From an uncultured Comamonadaceae bacterium (GTDB lineage: Bacteria; Pseudomonadota; Gammaproteobacteria; Burkholderiales; Burkholderiaceae_C): a stretch of 7,036 nucleotides of DNA. The DNA lies in NCBI GenBank assembly GCA_937893415.1, contig CALBWZ010000445.1, positions 1-7,036 on the forward strand, given 5' to 3'. The position numbers were made by a program, and so were the translations under genes. Positions within the stretch are counted from its first letter, which is position 1, and each line of letters begins with the position of its first letter. Of the stretch, positions 6,029 to 7,036 are shown piece after piece. A model generated the notes under the pieces. It saw nothing but the letters and a program-made list of their open reading frames with translations. It did no database searches and was not told the origin of the DNA.

Positions 6029-6829
6029 ATGTCTTCGTCTTTTAAAACACGCATTTGCGCCGCAGTTCATGCTTGGCGTCTTCGTCGCCATGCTGCAGTG
6101 GTGCAACAGCTCAGCCAAGCGCTTTTACAAGTAAAGGATCCCATCCCCTGCTTCGTTGTTTGTTACAACAATGCCGCGCACGTTCAGCAGATGGTCCAAC
6201 AGTTAAACGCCAAAGGTCTGACCCCGATTATCTTTGACAACGCATCTACTTGCGCCGTCACCCGCGAATGGCTCCACCGCATTCACGAAAAGCAAGCGTT
6301 CGTTATCCATGTTGGTAAGAATCTTCGACACAAGGTGGGGTTTTTGCCTGGTATCTACGACCGCATGCCCGAGGTTTTTGCTTATACAGATCCTGATCTG
6401 TTGTTCGATGGTCATCTGCCTTCAGACTTTTTGCTGCAGCTGAAGTCTTTGACCCTGGAGTACCGAGTCTTCAAGGCCGGTTGTGCGTTGACTTTGGATT
6501 CGGCCAAGCTCGATCCGCACCTGACCATTCAAAAAAGCAAATGCGGCAGCATGCCTTTTTCTGCCAAGTACACGGTCTTTGATTGGGAGAGTCAGTTCTG
6601 GAGGTTCCCACTCCAAAGAAGCGATGCGTTGAAGGTTTTCGCTGCTTCGGTTGACACCACCTTTGCCGTTTATAACAAGAGCCAATTCAAGGGTTCGTTC
6701 ATGGACGGTGTGCGTGTGGCCGGGGCCTTTGCGGTGATCCACTTGTCTTGGTACCCAGAGCTTAACAACATGAGCGCAGAAGAAAAAGCCCTCTACGCAT
6801 CGGGCAACAAGTCATCAACGTGGGTTTGA
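6029..6829 (+). CDS. GT-A/GT2-like glycosyltransferase, specificity unknown
   Basis: A 266-residue protein. After a basic, partly amphipathic N-terminus (1-36) comes PCFVVCYNNAAHVQQMV (40-56), a first strand with the GT2-like YNN turn, then PIIFDNAST (66-74). FAYTDPDLLFDG (117-128) contains D121-P-D123, the DXD metal site. Later segments DTTFAVYNK (209-217), RVAGAFAVIHLSWYPE (229-244) and a final SSTW look like the conserved C-terminal part of a small GT family, with H238 a candidate functional His. It is probably a cytoplasmic glycosyltransferase of the same LPS pathway; sugar and acceptor are unknown. ATG 6029 is chosen because it lies four bases after the previous stop; the longer frame from 5936 would overlap the preceding gene by about 90 bases. 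Only a weak AGATAAG precedes it, suggesting coupling. Confidence 0.82.
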   Translation: MSSSFKTRICAAVHAWRLRRHAAVVQQLSQALLQVKDPIPCFVVCYNNAAHVQQMVQQLNAKGLTPIIFDNASTCAVTREWLHRIHEKQAFVIHVGKNLRHKVGFLPGIYDRMPEVFAYTDPDLLFDGHLPSDFLLQLKSLTLEYRVFKAGCALTLDSAKLDPHLTIQKSKCGSMPFSAKYTVFDWESQFWRFPLQRSDALKVFAASVDTTFAVYNKSQFKGSFMDGVRVAGAFAVIHLSWYPELNNMSAEEKALYASGNKSSTWV

Positions 6830-6838
6830 GCAAAAACC

Positions 6839-6844
6839 AAAGGA
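6839..6844 (+). promoter_or_regulatory. Shine-Dalgarno of the 3' terminal gene
   Basis: AAAGGA is six bases before ATG 6851, in the 21-base gap after the preceding stop. It is a clear ribosome-binding site and supports a real gene beginning here. Confidence 0.6.
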
Positions 6845-6850
6845 CTGACT

Positions 6851-7036
6851 ATGGAACTGAGAGAACGAAGGTTTGTTGATGAGTTCTCCTACTTCCAAGA
6901 TACCAACTCACCGGCGTTTCCGGTCTCTTATCTTTATCCCAAAGATCTTGATGATGACGGTATCGATGAGGTTTTCTTCGTTGCGTTTGATACTCAGCCG
7001 AACTCCTCAGAAACCTACACCGATACAAATATTTAT
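6851..7036 (+). CDS. Protein with FG-GAP/VCBS-like calcium-binding loop (partial, 5' end)
   Basis: The frame is open from ATG 6851 to the window edge, 62 codons. After MELRERRFVDEFSYFQD, the segment SYLYPKDLDDDGIDEVFFVAF (26-46) contains D32-x-D34-x-D36-G-x-D39-E40, the DxDxDG calcium loop with a following hydrophobic strand that is typical of FG-GAP/VCBS beta-propeller repeats. No signal peptide or membrane segment is visible at the N-terminus, unlike many exported proteins of this kind. It may be exported by a route using a C-terminal signal, or be cytoplasmic; the missing 3' part would decide. It has its own good Shine-Dalgarno, and the 21-base gap to the glycosyltransferase gene suggests the same transcript. 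A role in glycan or surface biology is only a guess from position. Confidence 0.6.
   Translation, partial: MELRERRFVDEFSYFQDTNSPAFPVSYLYPKDLDDDGIDEVFFVAFDTQPNSSETYTDTNIY

Noticed and set aside
1..7036. tRNA, rRNA, CRISPR arrays, insertion sequences, attachment sites
   Set aside because: I saw no cloverleaf or rRNA-like segments, no regularly spaced repeats, no transposase motifs and no terminal inverted repeats; nearly all bases are coding.

Overview
The window is a gene-dense stretch of a Gram-negative chromosome, with every supported gene on the + strand. It reads as part of a lipopolysaccharide (LPS) core/O-antigen assembly operon. The strongest pointers are an LpsB/LpcC-like GT4 core glycosyltransferase, a GT25 LPS glycosyltransferase and a Wzy_C-type O-antigen ligase. 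The overall style suggests a betaproteobacterium, perhaps Burkholderiales, but nothing here fixes the taxon; that is a low-confidence inference.

Layout, left to right. Bases 1-30 probably hold the last codons of an upstream gene. Next is a membrane GT39/PMT_2 glycosyltransferase (27-1295), which would use a polyprenyl-phosphate sugar in the periplasm. A GT4 core glycosyltransferase (1288-2403) and a GT2 rhamnosyltransferase-like enzyme (2400-3275) follow. A GT25 glycosyltransferase (3272-4063), an O-antigen ligase/polymerase-family membrane protein (4082-5353) and two divergent GT-A/GT2-like enzymes (5365-6024 and 6029-6829) come next. The window ends in the 5' part of a gene for a protein with a calcium-binding FG-GAP/VCBS-like loop (6851 onward).

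The genes are packed head to tail. Junctions overlap by 4 or 8 bases or leave gaps of at most about 21 bases, and there is no internal terminator or promoter-sized gap, so a single transcript with translational coupling is likely. The cytoplasmic GT4, GT2, GT25 and GT2-like enzymes would build the core or O-unit sugars. The GT39 protein and the ligase would act at the periplasmic face of the inner membrane. No sugar-nucleotide synthesis genes, flippase or ABC exporter lie in the window.

Points worth a second look: (i) a well-placed Shine-Dalgarno followed by ATA instead of ATG at the ligase/GT2 junction, in an otherwise typical overlap; (ii) a ligase whose usual catalytic His position appears to be Asp; (iii) a C8 tract in the GT25 gene and a G7 tract in the ligase gene, candidates for slipped-strand phase variation; (iv) a GC-rich block covering exactly the GT4 and GT2 genes, flanked by genes of lower GC; (v) an FG-GAP-like gene at the end of the glycosyltransferase run. 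I saw no RNA genes, CRISPR arrays or insertion sequences.
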